A stretch of DNA of 64,000 bases from Actinopolyspora lacussalsi (GTDB lineage Bacteria > Actinomycetota > Actinomycetes > Mycobacteriales > Pseudonocardiaceae): positions 338,501-402,500 of the forward strand of contig JAURUC010000001.1 of NCBI GenBank assembly GCA_030803735.1. The letters are read 5' to 3'. The position numbers and the translations under genes are program-made. Under the pieces are notes generated by a model, which saw nothing but the letters and a program-made list of their open reading frames with translations, was not told the origin of the DNA and did not search any database. This document shows, one piece after another, positions 9,798 to 19,805 of this stretch (positions within the stretch are counted from its first letter, which is position 1; the number at the start of each line of letters is the position of its first letter).

Positions 9798-10709
9798 GTG
9801 CCGCGTCAGACCCGTACCTCCTCGCAGCAGACAACTCCCGCCGGTTTGTTGGTCGTGGACAAACCGGCGGGGATGACCTCGCATGACGTCGTCTCCCGCG
9901 TTCGCCGAATCATGGGGACCCGCAAGGTCGGGCATGCCGGAACGCTCGACCCGATGGCCACCGGTGTGCTGGTGCTCGGTTTGGAGCGTGCCACCAAGCT
10001 GCTCGGTCACCTCGCGCTCGACACCAAGGCCTACCTGGCCACTGTCCGACTCGGTTCGGCGACCGACACCGACGACGCGGACGGGGAACAGATCTCCGCC
10101 GCCGATGCTTCCGGGATCACCGAGTCCGCCGTCGCGGCGGTGATGGCCGAGTTGACCGGTGACATCGAACAGGTCCCCAGCAAGGTCAGTGCGGTGAAGA
10201 TCAACGGGCGCCGTGCCTACGAACTCGCCCGCAGCGGTGAGGAGGTCGAGCTGAGCGCCAGACCGGTCACCGTGTCGCGGTTCGACCTGCTCGCCACGCA
10301 CTCCGTCGGGGAGACGCTCGATCTCGACGTGATGGTGGAGTGCTCCTCCGGTACCTACGTTCGCGCGCTGGCACGTGATCTGGGGGAACGGTTGGGAGTC
10401 GGGGGTCATCTGGCCAGGCTTCGTCGTACGCGGGTCGGTCCGTTCGGGCTGGCGACGGTCCGCGGTCTCGAGTACCTGGAACAGCACCCCGAGCTGTCCA
10501 TGGACCTCGATCAGGCTGTCGCCGCCGCTTTCCCGCGGCACCAGGTCGACACGGCAACCGCACGGGCGCTCTCGCACGGCAAATCGATCACCGGGACGGA
10601 CCTCGACGGCACCTACGCGGCGTTCGACCCCGATGGTCACGCCCTCGCGCTGCTGCGGAATCAGGGAGCGACGGCCAAGCCGGTGTTGGTGCTGCGTCCG
10701 GCCGGTTGA
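9798..10709 (+). CDS. truB: tRNA pseudouridine(55) synthase TruB
   Basis: TruB makes pseudouridine 55 in the T-loop of tRNAs. The catalytic motif HAGTLDPMATG, with nucleophile Asp51, is intact, preceded by LLVVDKPAGMTSHDVV. The KINGRRAYELAR segment and the C-terminal half are also present. The protein has 303 residues. GTG 9798 follows an AGGATGGGG site. The gene leads towards ribF, the standard truB-ribF order. Confidence 0.95.
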   Translation: MPRQTRTSSQQTTPAGLLVVDKPAGMTSHDVVSRVRRIMGTRKVGHAGTLDPMATGVLVLGLERATKLLGHLALDTKAYLATVRLGSATDTDDADGEQISAADASGITESAVAAVMAELTGDIEQVPSKVSAVKINGRRAYELARSGEEVELSARPVTVSRFDLLATHSVGETLDLDVMVECSSGTYVRALARDLGERLGVGGHLARLRRTRVGPFGLATVRGLEYLEQHPELSMDLDQAVAAAFPRHQVDTATARALSHGKSITGTDLDGTYAAFDPDGHALALLRNQGATAKPVLVLRPAG

Positions 10710-10728
10710 CCACAGGTGACGCGTCGCC

Positions 10729-10759
10729 GTCCCGACTCCGGGCCGTGCCGGGGCGGGAC
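10729..10759 (+). terminator. Candidate hairpin after truB
   Basis: GTCCCG (10729-10734) pairs with CGGGAC (10754-10759), enclosing a second CCGG/CCGG pairing. There is no T-tract. It could end truB transcripts, or be a leader structure of ribF. Confidence 0.35.
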
Positions 10760-10901
10760 TCGTCGTTCCCCGGTAGTCTCCTCCCACTTCGTTGGACGCC
10801 GCTGCGGTGATGTCCCCGACCGGGGACACCACGAGGCTCTTCGCGGCGACACGCCCCGGTCCCGCCCGCGCGGCACACATGGCTAGATAGGGTGGAAAGC
10901 C

Positions 10902-11882
10902 GTGCAGCGTTGGCGTGGCTTGGAGCAGCTTCCCAGTGGGTGGGGCCGGTGTGTGGTCACCATCGGAGTTTTCGACGGGATGCACCGGGGGCATCAGCAA
11001 CTGATCGGGCAGGCCGTGCGGCGGGCGCGACAGCGCGGGCTGCCGTGCGTACTGGTCACCTTCGACCCGCATCCGGCGGAGGTGGTCCGCCCGGGCAGTC
11101 ATCCCGCGCAGCTGACCACGCTGCAGCGCAGGGCCGAACTGGCGGAGCAGCAGGGGGTCGACGTTTTCTGCGTGCTGCCGTTCACCGCGGAGATGTCGCG
11201 AATGCCCGCCGACGAATTCGTTCACGAGATCATCGTGGAGCGGCTGCACGCCGCCGTGGTCGTGGTGGGGAAGAACTTCACGTTCGGCCACAAGGCCGCG
11301 GGGGACATAAACCTGCTGCACACGCTCGGGCAGCGGTTCGGTTTCGAGGCGGAGTCCGCCGAACTGCTTGGCGGCCACACCGACGGCGCGGAACAGCACG
11401 AACCGCCGGTCACGTTCTCCTCGACCTTCGTACGTTCCTGCGTGGACGCGGGTGACGTGGCCGCCGCTGCCGCCGCGCTGGGCCGTTATCACCGGCTGGA
11501 GGGAATCGTCGTTCGCGGTACCGGCCGAGGAGGCAGGGAACTCGGATACCCGACGGCCAATCTGTCCACCCCCGAGTTCGCGGCGATACCTGCCGACGGG
11601 GTCTACGCCTGTTGGTTCACACATAGACAGCGTGGCGCGACGGAACCGGAACAAACCCTGCCGGCCGCGGTCTCGGTCGGCAGCAATCCCACCTTCTCCG
11701 GCACCGAGCGCACCGTGGAGGCGTTCGTACTGGATGTCGATCGCGATTTCTACGGCGAGTACGCCGAGCTGGATTTCGTGGACCGATTGCGCGGAATGGT
11801 CCGCTTCGATTCGGCCGACGAGCTGGTCGCTCGGATGGCGCAGGACGTGGCCGAGACACGTGCCCTCCTCATGCCGCGGTGA
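10902..11882 (+). CDS. ribF: Bifunctional riboflavin kinase / FAD synthetase
   Basis: RibF phosphorylates riboflavin to FMN and adenylates FMN to FAD. The 326-residue protein has the N-terminal nucleotidyltransferase domain with IGVFDGMHRGH at residues 21-31, and the C-terminal flavokinase domain with GRELGYPTANL near residue 210. GTG 10902 is preceded by GTGGAAAG. No FMN riboswitch is apparent in the 192-base upstream spacer. Confidence 0.94.
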   Translation: MQRWRGLEQLPSGWGRCVVTIGVFDGMHRGHQQLIGQAVRRARQRGLPCVLVTFDPHPAEVVRPGSHPAQLTTLQRRAELAEQQGVDVFCVLPFTAEMSRMPADEFVHEIIVERLHAAVVVVGKNFTFGHKAAGDINLLHTLGQRFGFEAESAELLGGHTDGAEQHEPPVTFSSTFVRSCVDAGDVAAAAAALGRYHRLEGIVVRGTGRGGRELGYPTANLSTPEFAAIPADGVYACWFTHRQRGATEPEQTLPAAVSVGSNPTFSGTERTVEAFVLDVDRDFYGEYAELDFVDRLRGMVRFDSADELVARMAQDVAETRALLMPR

Positions 11883-12019
11883 CCCGTTCCGCCGTGCGGT
11901 TGATTGCCCAGGCGTTATGAAACATTTTTCGGATTCCGGACCCGTGCGTTTCGCCGGCCTGGCAATATTCGGAACTCGAGAGGGTTCATCGATCCGAACG
12001 GCAGCCGGGGGGAGCCAAC

Positions 12020-12529
12020 GTGCAGGAACGCGAGGTCGTCCAGCGGAATCTGGCGTTGCAACGTCAGTGGTACGGCGAACCGCTGGGCGATCGGGTACGG
12101 CGACTGGTGGTCGCCTACCGCACTTCACAGGCTCAGCTGGCGGAAGTACTGGGGATCAGCGCACCGATGCTCAGCCAGGTGATGAGCGGCAGGCGTGCCA
12201 AGATCGGTAACCCCTCCGTGCTGGCCAGGCTCGTCATGCTGGAACGCAAGGTGTTCACCCCGGGTGTGGCAGCCGGGGAGTCCGAAGCGGTGCGACAGGC
12301 ACTCGAGGACGTCAGGGATTCCCGGCCCGCGCTCGGAAGGGACAGCATGCCCGTTCGGCAGGTGGGCAACAGCGAGGAAGTGGTGCGACCCGCGCTGCGG
12401 CAGGTCGCCCAGCCGCACGAGTTGGAATGGGCCGCCGACCTGCTGGACAGTTATCATCCCGCCCTGGCCGGGCTGTTACGAAGAGCCGCCTCCGGTGAGA
12501 CCAGGGCCGAGGACAGCAGATCGGCGTGA
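12020..12529 (+). CDS. Helix-turn-helix DNA-binding protein
   Basis: A 169-residue protein with an Xre-like helix-turn-helix in residues about 25-60: TSQAQLAEVLGISAPMLSQVMSGRRAKIGNP fits helix, turn and recognition helix. The N-terminal EREVVQRNLALQRQWYGEPLGDRV and the C-terminal half do not belong to a family I recognise. GTG 12020 follows a GGGGGGAG site. It lies between ribF and the RNA phosphodiesterase gene, both rightward. The targets are unknown. Confidence 0.8.
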   Translation: MQEREVVQRNLALQRQWYGEPLGDRVRRLVVAYRTSQAQLAEVLGISAPMLSQVMSGRRAKIGNPSVLARLVMLERKVFTPGVAAGESEAVRQALEDVRDSRPALGRDSMPVRQVGNSEEVVRPALRQVAQPHELEWAADLLDSYHPALAGLLRRAASGETRAEDSRSA

Positions 12530-12665
12530 GTGGTGGCCGCGAGTGGGACGCGCCGCTCCGGGGTCGGTTCGAATTTCGACGTGGGCTCGCCGTGACGGCG
12601 AACGTACGGACTCGTCCCGGCACGGACCTCGACACCCCTGTCGGCGGATTTCGGGAGGATTCCTG

Positions 12666-13244
12666 ATGCGTTTGTTCACCGCGCTCTGGCCTTCCGAAGC
12701 CGCGGTCGCCGACCTTGCCGCCGCGTTGGGTGGCGACAGACGTGGCGAGTGGCCGGGCGGAGCGGAGCGTTCGCGTGGTTTTCGTCCGATCCCGCCCCGC
12801 CGGTGGCACGTGACCCTGTGCTTTCACGGTGACGACGCCGATCCCGACACCGTCGTCGCCCGGTTGCGGGCCGGAGTGGCCGAACTCCACGAGACCGAAC
12901 CGGACTTCGCCCTGCCATCGCTGTGCCTGGCGGGGGTCGGTACGTTTCGCGGCGCGCTATGGGTGGGGGTCGCGCCGGAGAACGACGTTGGCAGCGGCGG
13001 GGTTTCACCGGTGCTGCGCAGGGTGGCCCTGCTGGCAGGAGCGGACGTTCGGCGTTTCCGCCCACACGTTACGGTCGCTCGTTGGTCGGGCGGTAGGGTG
13101 GAGTCCGATCGGCTCACCGATCGGTTGAACAGCTACGTGGGACCGGCCTGGTCGGCGGAATCGCTCGACGTGGTTGCCAGTGAGCGGCACTCGGGGACGC
13201 TGACCTATCGGACGGTGTACCGGGTTCCGCTGAACCCTCGGTGA
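12666..13244 (+). CDS. thpR: RNA 2',3'-cyclic phosphodiesterase
   Basis: A 2H phosphoesterase of the ThpR/LigT type, which opens 2',3'-cyclic phosphates on RNA ends. Both catalytic H-x-T motifs are visible: HVTL at residue 48 and HVTV at residue 134. The protein starts with the family-typical RLFTALWPS and has 192 residues. ATG 12666 is preceded by GGGAGG. The in vivo substrate is unknown. Confidence 0.9.
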   Translation: MRLFTALWPSEAAVADLAAALGGDRRGEWPGGAERSRGFRPIPPRRWHVTLCFHGDDADPDTVVARLRAGVAELHETEPDFALPSLCLAGVGTFRGALWVGVAPENDVGSGGVSPVLRRVALLAGADVRRFRPHVTVARWSGGRVESDRLTDRLNSYVGPAWSAESLDVVASERHSGTLTYRTVYRVPLNPR

Positions 13245-13458
13245 CACGCCGCGCAGCGGGTATACCACTTTTCACCGGTTCCCCTGTTATGCTCGGTGGC
13301 AGCCTCCGGCTGCGGTCCGTGGCGGCCGGAGATCAGCCAGACGGGTGATTGCCAGCTTCGAGTTTTTGGCCTCAACCGAACGGTGACGATACGTAATCCG
13401 ATGTCGTGCCCAGCACGGTATCGGCGGCACGGGACACGAAATACAAGGAGACTCACTC
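13245..13458 (+). promoter_or_regulatory. rpsO promoter and leader region
   Basis: The 214-base spacer before rpsO contains a possible -10 element TATGCT at 13288-13293. A hairpin follows (GCAGCC-tcc-GGCTGC, about 13301-13315). The ribosome site AAGGAG ends about 10 nt before the GTG. The long leader would allow autogenous control by S15, known in other bacteria but not established for this leader. Confidence 0.4.
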
Positions 13459-13728
13459 GTGGCGCTGTCCACTACCGATAAGCGGCAGATCCTTTCCGAG
13501 TACGGCCTGCACGAATCCGACACCGGATCGGCCGAGGCGCAGGTCGCCCTGCTGACCCATCGGATCTCGGGACTGACCGAACACCTCAAGGAACACAAGC
13601 ACGACCACCACTCGCGTCGTGGCTTGCTGCTGATGGTCGGCCGTCGCCGTCGGATGCTCAACTATCTGACGCGGGTCGACGTCACGCGCTACCGTTCGCT
13701 GATTCAGCGACTGGGACTGCGCCGCTGA
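13459..13728 (+). CDS. rpsO: 30S ribosomal protein S15
   Basis: S15 binds the central domain of 16S rRNA early in 30S assembly. The product is the standard 89 residues, with the conserved [13 protein letters not shown] and HHSRRGLL segments. GTG 13459 follows AAGGAG. It lies upstream of pnp, as in most bacteria. Confidence 0.97.
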   Translation: MALSTTDKRQILSEYGLHESDTGSAEAQVALLTHRISGLTEHLKEHKHDHHSRRGLLLMVGRRRRMLNYLTRVDVTRYRSLIQRLGLRR

Positions 13729-13739
13729 CAGTTCGCCCG

Positions 13740-13765
13740 GGGGAGTGGCCGCGCTGCCACTCCCC
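13740..13765 (+). terminator. Hairpin terminator after rpsO
   Basis: A perfect 10-bp stem (GGGGAGTGGC with GCCACTCCCC) and a 6-nt loop begin 12 nt after the rpsO stop. There is little T-tract, as is common for actinobacterial terminators. It may also allow partial read-through into pnp. Confidence 0.7.
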
Positions 13766-14012
13766 TTGGTGTATGGGGTGGAACCCCACGAGCGACGTCC
13801 GGATCACAACCGGCAAGCGACACAGGGTTGCCAACACAGAGTCCACACCGCTGCCAAGCAGGTGCCTTCGCCGGTCCTCGGTAGTGGCCACAGGGGGTGT
13901 CGGAGCGAACATCCCCTGGGCTTCGATCGATGACCGGCCCCGTCGGACCATGCTGCGTGCGGTCGTTGTGGTCTCTGCGTTCGGAGGAGCCCACAATTTC
14001 TAGGAGCATGAG

Positions 14013-16265
14013 TTGACAGACTCGCAGTCATACGACGACGGGGTGTACGAAAGCACCGCCGTCCTGGACAACGGCGAATTCGGCCAACGCACCGTCCGCT
14101 TCGAGACCGGCAGGTTGGCCAAGCTGGCGGCGGGCAGCGTCACCGCCTACCTGGACGACGGCACCATGCTGTTGTCCGCCACCACCGCCTCCAAACAACC
14201 CAAGGACAACCTCGACTTCTTCCCGTTGACGGTCGACGTCGAGGAGCGGATGTACGCGGCGGGACGCATCCCGGGATCCTTCTTCCGCAGGGAGGGAAGG
14301 CCCTCCACCGACGCGGTCCTGACCTGCAGGCTGATCGACCGCCCACTTCGCCCGAGCTTCGTCGAGGGGTTGCGCAACGAGGTGCAGGTCGTGGTCACGG
14401 TGATGAGCCTGAACCCCGAGGACTCCTACGACGTGTTGGCGATCAACGGCGCCTCGGCCTCCACCCAGCTGTCCGGACTGCCCTTCTCCGGCCCGGTCGG
14501 CGGCACCAGGATGTCGTTGATCGACGGCCAATGGGTCGCCTTCCCGACTCACGAGCAGCTCAAGCGGTCCGTGTTCAACATGGTCGTGGCCGGGCGCATC
14601 GTCGGTGACGACGTGGCGATCATGATGGTCGAGGCCGAGGCCACCGAGGGGACCGACGAGCTGCTCGCCGAAGGCGCCCAGGCCCCCACCGAGGAAGTGG
14701 TCGCGGGTGGTCTGGAAGCGGCGAAACCCTTCATCCGGGGGCTCTGCGAGGCGCAGCAGCGGTTGGCCGAGGCCGCCGGCGGTGCCGCCGAGGAGTACCC
14801 CGTCTACCCGGCCTACGCCGAGGACGCCTACACCGCCGTGGAGCAGGCCGTTTCCGGGGAGCTGGCCGAGGCGCTGGCCATCGGCGGCAAGCAGGAGCGG
14901 GAGCAGCGGCTCGACGAGCTGAAGGAAATCACGCTGCAGCGGGTCGGCGTCGAGGAGGGCGACTCCTTCGCCGGCAGGGAGAAGGAGCTCGGTGCCGCGC
15001 TGAAGGCGCTGACCAAGAGACTGGTCCGCCAGCGCATCATCCGGGACAAGGTCCGCATCGACGGCCGTGGCCTGACCGACATCCGCGGCCTCTCGGCCGA
15101 GGTGGGGGTGGTTCCCCGGGCACACGGTTCCGCGCTGTTCGAACGCGGCGAGACACAGATTCTCGGGGTGTCGACGCTGAACATGCTCCGGCTGGAGCAG
15201 ACCATCGACAGTCTCGGTCCGGACACCAGCAAGCGTTACATGCACCACTACAACTTCCCGCCCTACTCCACCGGCGAGACCGGTCGAGTGGGTACGCCGA
15301 AGCGACGCGAGATCGGGCACGGCGCGCTCGCCGAACGCGCACTGGTCCCGGTGCTGCCGGGCAGGGACGAGTTCCCCTACGCGCTGCGTCAGGTTTCCGA
15401 GGCGCTGGGCTCCAACGGGTCCACCTCCATGGGGTCGGTCTGTGCCTCGACGCTGTCGCTGCTGAACGCGGGTGTTCCGCTCAAGGCCCCGGTCGCGGGC
15501 ATCGCCATGGGGCTGGTCTCCGACGAGGTGGACGGGCAGACCCACTACGTGGCGCTGACCGACATCCTCGGTGCCGAGGACGCCTACGGTGACATGGACT
15601 TCAAGGTCGCGGGCACCAAGGACTTCATCACGGCCCTGCAGCTGGACACCAAGCTCGACGGCATCCCCTCCGAGGTTCTCGGGCAGGCGCTGGGACAGGC
15701 CAGGGACGCCCGGTTGGCCATTCTCGGCGTCATGGCCGAGGCGATCGGTTCGCCGGACGAGATGAGCCCGCACGCGCCTCGGGTTACCTCGATCAATGTT
15801 CCGGTGGACAAGATCGGTGAGGTCATCGGCCCGAAGGGCAAGATGATCAATACGATCACCGAGGAGACCGGTGCCGAGATCACCATCGAGGATGACGGCA
15901 CGATCTACGTCGGCGCTTCGGACGGCCCCTCAGCGGAGGCGGCCATCGATCGGATCAACTCGATCGCCAACCCGCAGCTGCCCAAGATCGGTGAGCGCTT
16001 CCTCGGAACGGTGGTGAAGACCGCCGCGTTCGGTGCCTTCGTCTCCCTGATGCCGGGCAAGGACGGTCTCGTCCACATCTCGAAGCTCGGCAACGGCAAG
16101 CGCATCGGCAAGGTCGAGGACGTGGTCAACGTCGGCGACAAGCTCCGGGTGGAGATCGCCGACATCGACAGCAGGGGCAAGATCAGCCTGGTTCCCGTCG
16201 ACGAGGAGTCCGAGTCGGTCAACGTCGACGAGGCCTCGGTGCAGCAGTCGCCCGAGTCGGAGTGA
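14013..16265 (+). CDS. pnp: Polyribonucleotide nucleotidyltransferase (PNPase)
   Basis: PNPase degrades RNA 3' to 5' with phosphate. In actinobacteria it also adds heteropolymeric tails and binds (p)ppGpp. The 750-residue protein has two RNase PH-like domains separated by a helical domain, a KH domain ([15 protein letters not shown]) and an S1 domain near the C-terminus. TTG 14013 is the start: TAGGAG lies at 14001-14006. A two-codon frame, ATG AGT TGA (14008-14016), has its stop overlapping this TTG. The 284-base leader after rpsO probably holds a promoter or processing site, not resolved here. Confidence 0.95.
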   Translation: MTDSQSYDDGVYESTAVLDNGEFGQRTVRFETGRLAKLAAGSVTAYLDDGTMLLSATTASKQPKDNLDFFPLTVDVEERMYAAGRIPGSFFRREGRPSTDAVLTCRLIDRPLRPSFVEGLRNEVQVVVTVMSLNPEDSYDVLAINGASASTQLSGLPFSGPVGGTRMSLIDGQWVAFPTHEQLKRSVFNMVVAGRIVGDDVAIMMVEAEATEGTDELLAEGAQAPTEEVVAGGLEAAKPFIRGLCEAQQRLAEAAGGAAEEYPVYPAYAEDAYTAVEQAVSGELAEALAIGGKQEREQRLDELKEITLQRVGVEEGDSFAGREKELGAALKALTKRLVRQRIIRDKVRIDGRGLTDIRGLSAEVGVVPRAHGSALFERGETQILGVSTLNMLRLEQTIDSLGPDTSKRYMHHYNFPPYSTGETGRVGTPKRREIGHGALAERALVPVLPGRDEFPYALRQVSEALGSNGSTSMGSVCASTLSLLNAGVPLKAPVAGIAMGLVSDEVDGQTHYVALTDILGAEDAYGDMDFKVAGTKDFITALQLDTKLDGIPSEVLGQALGQARDARLAILGVMAEAIGSPDEMSPHAPRVTSINVPVDKIGEVIGPKGKMINTITEETGAEITIEDDGTIYVGASDGPSAEAAIDRINSIANPQLPKIGERFLGTVVKTAAFGAFVSLMPGKDGLVHISKLGNGKRIGKVEDVVNVGDKLRVEIADIDSRGKISLVPVDEESESVNVDEASVQQSPESE

Positions 16266-16304
16266 CCATCCCTCGGAACCGGCGTTCCCGGCAGGGTACG
16301 CCGA

Positions 16305-16323
16305 CCGGCCGAACCTCGGCCGG
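16305..16323 (+). terminator. Hairpin downstream of pnp (proximal)
   Basis: CCGGCCGA pairs perfectly with TCGGCCGG around a 3-nt loop, 40 nt after the pnp stop. There is no T-tract. It is probably part of the pnp 3' end structure. Confidence 0.5.
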
Positions 16324-16359
16324 AGGTTCCGACTCGACGGTGGACCGATCGATGTGACC

Positions 16360-16389
16360 CGGCCCGCCCGGAACTCTTCGGGCGGGCCG
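16360..16389 (+). terminator. Strong hairpin downstream of pnp (distal)
   Basis: A perfect 11-bp GC stem (CGGCCCGCCCG with CGGGCGGGCCG) and an 8-nt loop. With the proximal hairpin it would separate pnp from dapB transcription. Confidence 0.65.
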
Positions 16390-16402
16390 CACTCGTCGGT
16401 GA

Positions 16403-17370
<968 letters not shown>

Positions 17371-17371
<1 letters not shown>

Positions 17372-17853
17372 TGTCCGAGAGCGCGAAACGCCGTTCGTGG
17401 TCGCCGGGCGCGCGTGGAGCCGCGTTGCTGCTCGCGCTCGTGCTCGCGGTGTACCTGGTTCTGCTGGGGCAGCGGGCGGTGACAATGCTGTTCAGCGGTG
17501 TTCCGGTGTTCGCGGTGCTCGGCGTGGCCGTGTTCGTCCTTCCGGTGCTCGGTGCTGTTCTGGTGCTCGACCAGATCCGGTTCGGGATGCGTACGCAGCA
17601 CCTCGCGGAGCGGATGAGTGACGAGGGAACACTGCCGGACGTGTCGCATCTGCCGCTTCGTCCCTCGGGCCGAGTGCGGCGCGATGCCGCCGACGAGTGG
17701 TTCGAGGGCAAGCGCGCGGAACTGGAGCGGACCCCGAACGACTGGCGGGCGTGGTACGCCCTGGCGCAGGCCTATGATCTGGCGGGCGACCGGAACCGCG
17801 GCCGTCGTTCGATGCGCAGGGCCATCGAGCTGGAGCGGCGGGATTCCGAGTGA
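17371..17853 (+). CDS. TPR-containing membrane protein
   Basis: A 160-residue protein with two N-terminal transmembrane segments (about 13-35 and 43-66). A cytoplasmic part ends in one TPR-like unit, WRAWYALAQAYDLAGDRNRGRRSMRRAIEL. It corresponds in position and layout to the conserved transmembrane protein downstream of dapB in mycobacteria (the Rv2772c position). It starts at ATG 17371, sharing one base with the dapB stop. Function unknown; the coupling suggests co-expression with dapB. Confidence 0.8.
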
Positions 17854-17870
17854 ACCGGTATCCGGTCGCA

Positions 17871-18428
17871 TCACTCGAAACGCAGCTCCAGAGATCCGGT
17901 GACGCGGAGTTCACGCAGTGGTCTGCCCCCGGCGTCCAGGGTCCGGACCGTTCCGTCCGGCTCCCAACCGACACCGCGGTAGAAGGCCATGGACGCTTCG
18001 TCGGCTTCCGGGATCCAGGCGATGCCCCTGGTGTTGCCCGCTTCTCGCAGCCGTTGGGCCAGGGTGCCGAGCAGTCTGCCACCGTGCCCCCTGCGTCCCC
18101 AACGCGGCTCCACGAGCAGGGTGCTCACGAGTCCGGTGTGGTTCGCGTCCTCTGGTACGGAGCCGTCCGCCGCGGCCGTCTCCCCCGCTGGAGCGGTACC
18201 GCCCACGCAGAAGCCGACCGTCCAGCTTCCCTCCGTGGCGAGCAGAACCGTCGTCGCGCTCTCCGCCACGGCCTCCGACCACTGCCGCTCCGTGGTGTCC
18301 TGGGTGAGCTCATCCAGCACACCGGGCGGCAGTAGCTCCGTGTAGGCACTGCGCCAGGTGTCGAGCTGAATCCGGGCGATCTCTGCCGCGTCCGCGACTG
18401 TGGCGGTCCGTACCTCGGCGTCGGCCAT
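17871..18428 (-). CDS. GNAT family N-acetyltransferase
   Basis: A 185-residue acetyltransferase-like protein. The acetyl-CoA motif A is visible in LLVEPRWGRRGHGGRLLGTL (R/QxxGxG/A type), and the C-terminal MAFYRGVGWEPDG is the usual GNAT tail strand. The N-terminal part starts VRTATVADAAEIARIQLDTWR, as in the YhbS/RimI-like group. ATG 18428. It converges on the TPR gene, with stops about 17 nt apart. Substrate unknown. Confidence 0.85.
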   Translation of the reverse strand: MADAEVRTATVADAAEIARIQLDTWRSAYTELLPPGVLDELTQDTTERQWSEAVAESATTVLLATEGSWTVGFCVGGTAPAGETAAADGSVPEDANHTGLVSTLLVEPRWGRRGHGGRLLGTLAQRLREAGNTRGIAWIPEADEASMAFYRGVGWEPDGTVRTLDAGGRPLRELRVTGSLELRFE

Positions 18429-18535
18429 GACGAGAACCTAACGTGTCCACCTCGACGGGTTCGGTGGTGGTGGCCGAAACCGGATCGGCGTACGGATACA
18501 CGGTGTGTCGGTGTCCGCTGGCATGATTGCCCGGT

Positions 18536-19741
18536 ATGCGCACGATCGGTATCGCGGCGGCTCGACGGATCGCGCTGGCCGCCCAGGGATTCTCCGACAC
18601 TCCGGCAACCGGCACCTCGGATCGCGGGCGGCTGCGCCGTGTACTGCGACGTACGAACCTGCTGCAGCTCGACTCGGTCAACGTGGCGGTACGTGCCCAC
18701 TACATGCCCCTGTTCAGCAGGATCGGCGGTTACGACAGGTCGTCGCTCGACGACGCCGCATGGAATCCCGGCTCCCGTCGTCTGCTGGTGGAGTACTGGG
18801 CACACGAGGCCTCGTTGATCCCGTTGGCCGATTGGCCGTTACTGCGCTGGCGGATGCGGGAATACGCCGACACCTCACGGCGCCGCTACCGTCGGCTGTT
18901 GGAGCGCGCGCCCGGACTGACCGACGAGGTGCGTACCGCTGTGAAGGAGAGCGGCCCGGTCAGTGCGGCGGAGTTGGAACGCGAGATCGGCGGGTCCAAG
19001 ACGGGAACCGGCACCTGGTGGAACCGTTCGGACACCAAACACGCCTGCGAGCTGCTGTTCGCCGCCGGGGAACTGACCACGGCCACCCGACGCGGTTTCC
19101 AACGCCACTACGATCTCGTCGAGCGCGTGCTGCCCCCCGAGATCCTGGCCCAGGATCCACCGGTGGACGAGGCTGTGCGGACCCTGGTCTCCCGTGCCGC
19201 CCGTGCGTTCGGCATCGCCACCGAGCCGGATCTGCGGGATTACTACCGACTGTCTCCGGAGCGTTCCCGCGCGGCGGTGAACGAACTCGTCGAGCAGGGC
19301 GAGCTTCGTCCCGTCACCGTCGAGGGCTGGTCGGATCGGGCCTACGTGCATCGCGGTGCTCGTACGCCCCGTTCGGTCGGAGCTCGGGCACTGCTCTGCC
19401 CGTTCGACCCGCTGATCTGGTTCCGCCCCAGAGCCGAGCGACTGTTCGGCTTCCGGTACCGCATCGAGATCTACGTGCCCCGGGAGCAGCGGGAGTACGG
19501 GTACTACGTGTTCCCGTTCCTGCTGGACGATCGGATCGTGGCGCGCGTGGATCTCAAGGCCGATCGCCAGGAGGGCGTGTTGCGCGTTCCGGGGGTGTTC
19601 GCCGAGCCGGACGTCGAGCACGATCGGGTTGCCTCCGAGCTGGGCGCCGCACTGCGCGAGATGGCCGACTGGCTCGGGTTGGGCGAGGTGGTCGTCGGAG
19701 AGCGCGGTGATCTCGCCACCGGGTTGCGCCTCGTGGCGTGA
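18536..19741 (+). CDS. AlkX/YcaQ-type DNA crosslink-repair glycosylase
   Basis: A 401-residue winged-helix protein of the HTH_42 family (PF06224). This family includes E. coli YcaQ/AlkX and Streptomyces AlkZ, glycosylases that excise bulky N7-alkyl lesions and unhook interstrand crosslinks. The motif Gln44-Leu45-Asp46 in LLQLDSVNV matches the Gln-x-Asp type of the AlkX branch, unlike Gln-x-Gln of the self-resistance AlkZ branch. The C-terminal domain (LLCPFDPLIWFRPRAE and later) is complete. ATG 18536 fits the family; no ribosome site is obvious, so the mRNA may be leaderless. Confidence 0.82.
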   Translation: MRTIGIAAARRIALAAQGFSDTPATGTSDRGRLRRVLRRTNLLQLDSVNVAVRAHYMPLFSRIGGYDRSSLDDAAWNPGSRRLLVEYWAHEASLIPLADWPLLRWRMREYADTSRRRYRRLLERAPGLTDEVRTAVKESGPVSAAELEREIGGSKTGTGTWWNRSDTKHACELLFAAGELTTATRRGFQRHYDLVERVLPPEILAQDPPVDEAVRTLVSRAARAFGIATEPDLRDYYRLSPERSRAAVNELVEQGELRPVTVEGWSDRAYVHRGARTPRSVGARALLCPFDPLIWFRPRAERLFGFRYRIEIYVPREQREYGYYVFPFLLDDRIVARVDLKADRQEGVLRVPGVFAEPDVEHDRVASELGAALREMADWLGLGEVVVGERGDLATGLRLVA

Positions 19742-19805
19742 CCCTCCCGGGAGGATCGTACGAAGCGAGGACAACGGAACTCGGTCGAGGAACCTACACG
19801 AGCGA

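Noticed and set aside
10710..10901. FMN riboswitch before ribF
   Set aside because: The conserved AGGGGCAGGG-type element and six-helix layout are not present; only a simple hairpin is seen.
9699..12128. 809-codon antisense frame across truB and ribF
   Set aside because: It spans two well-supported genes and an intergenic region; no domain is recognisable.
14028..15773. 581-codon antisense frame in pnp
   Set aside because: Shadow of pnp codon bias, with no family features.
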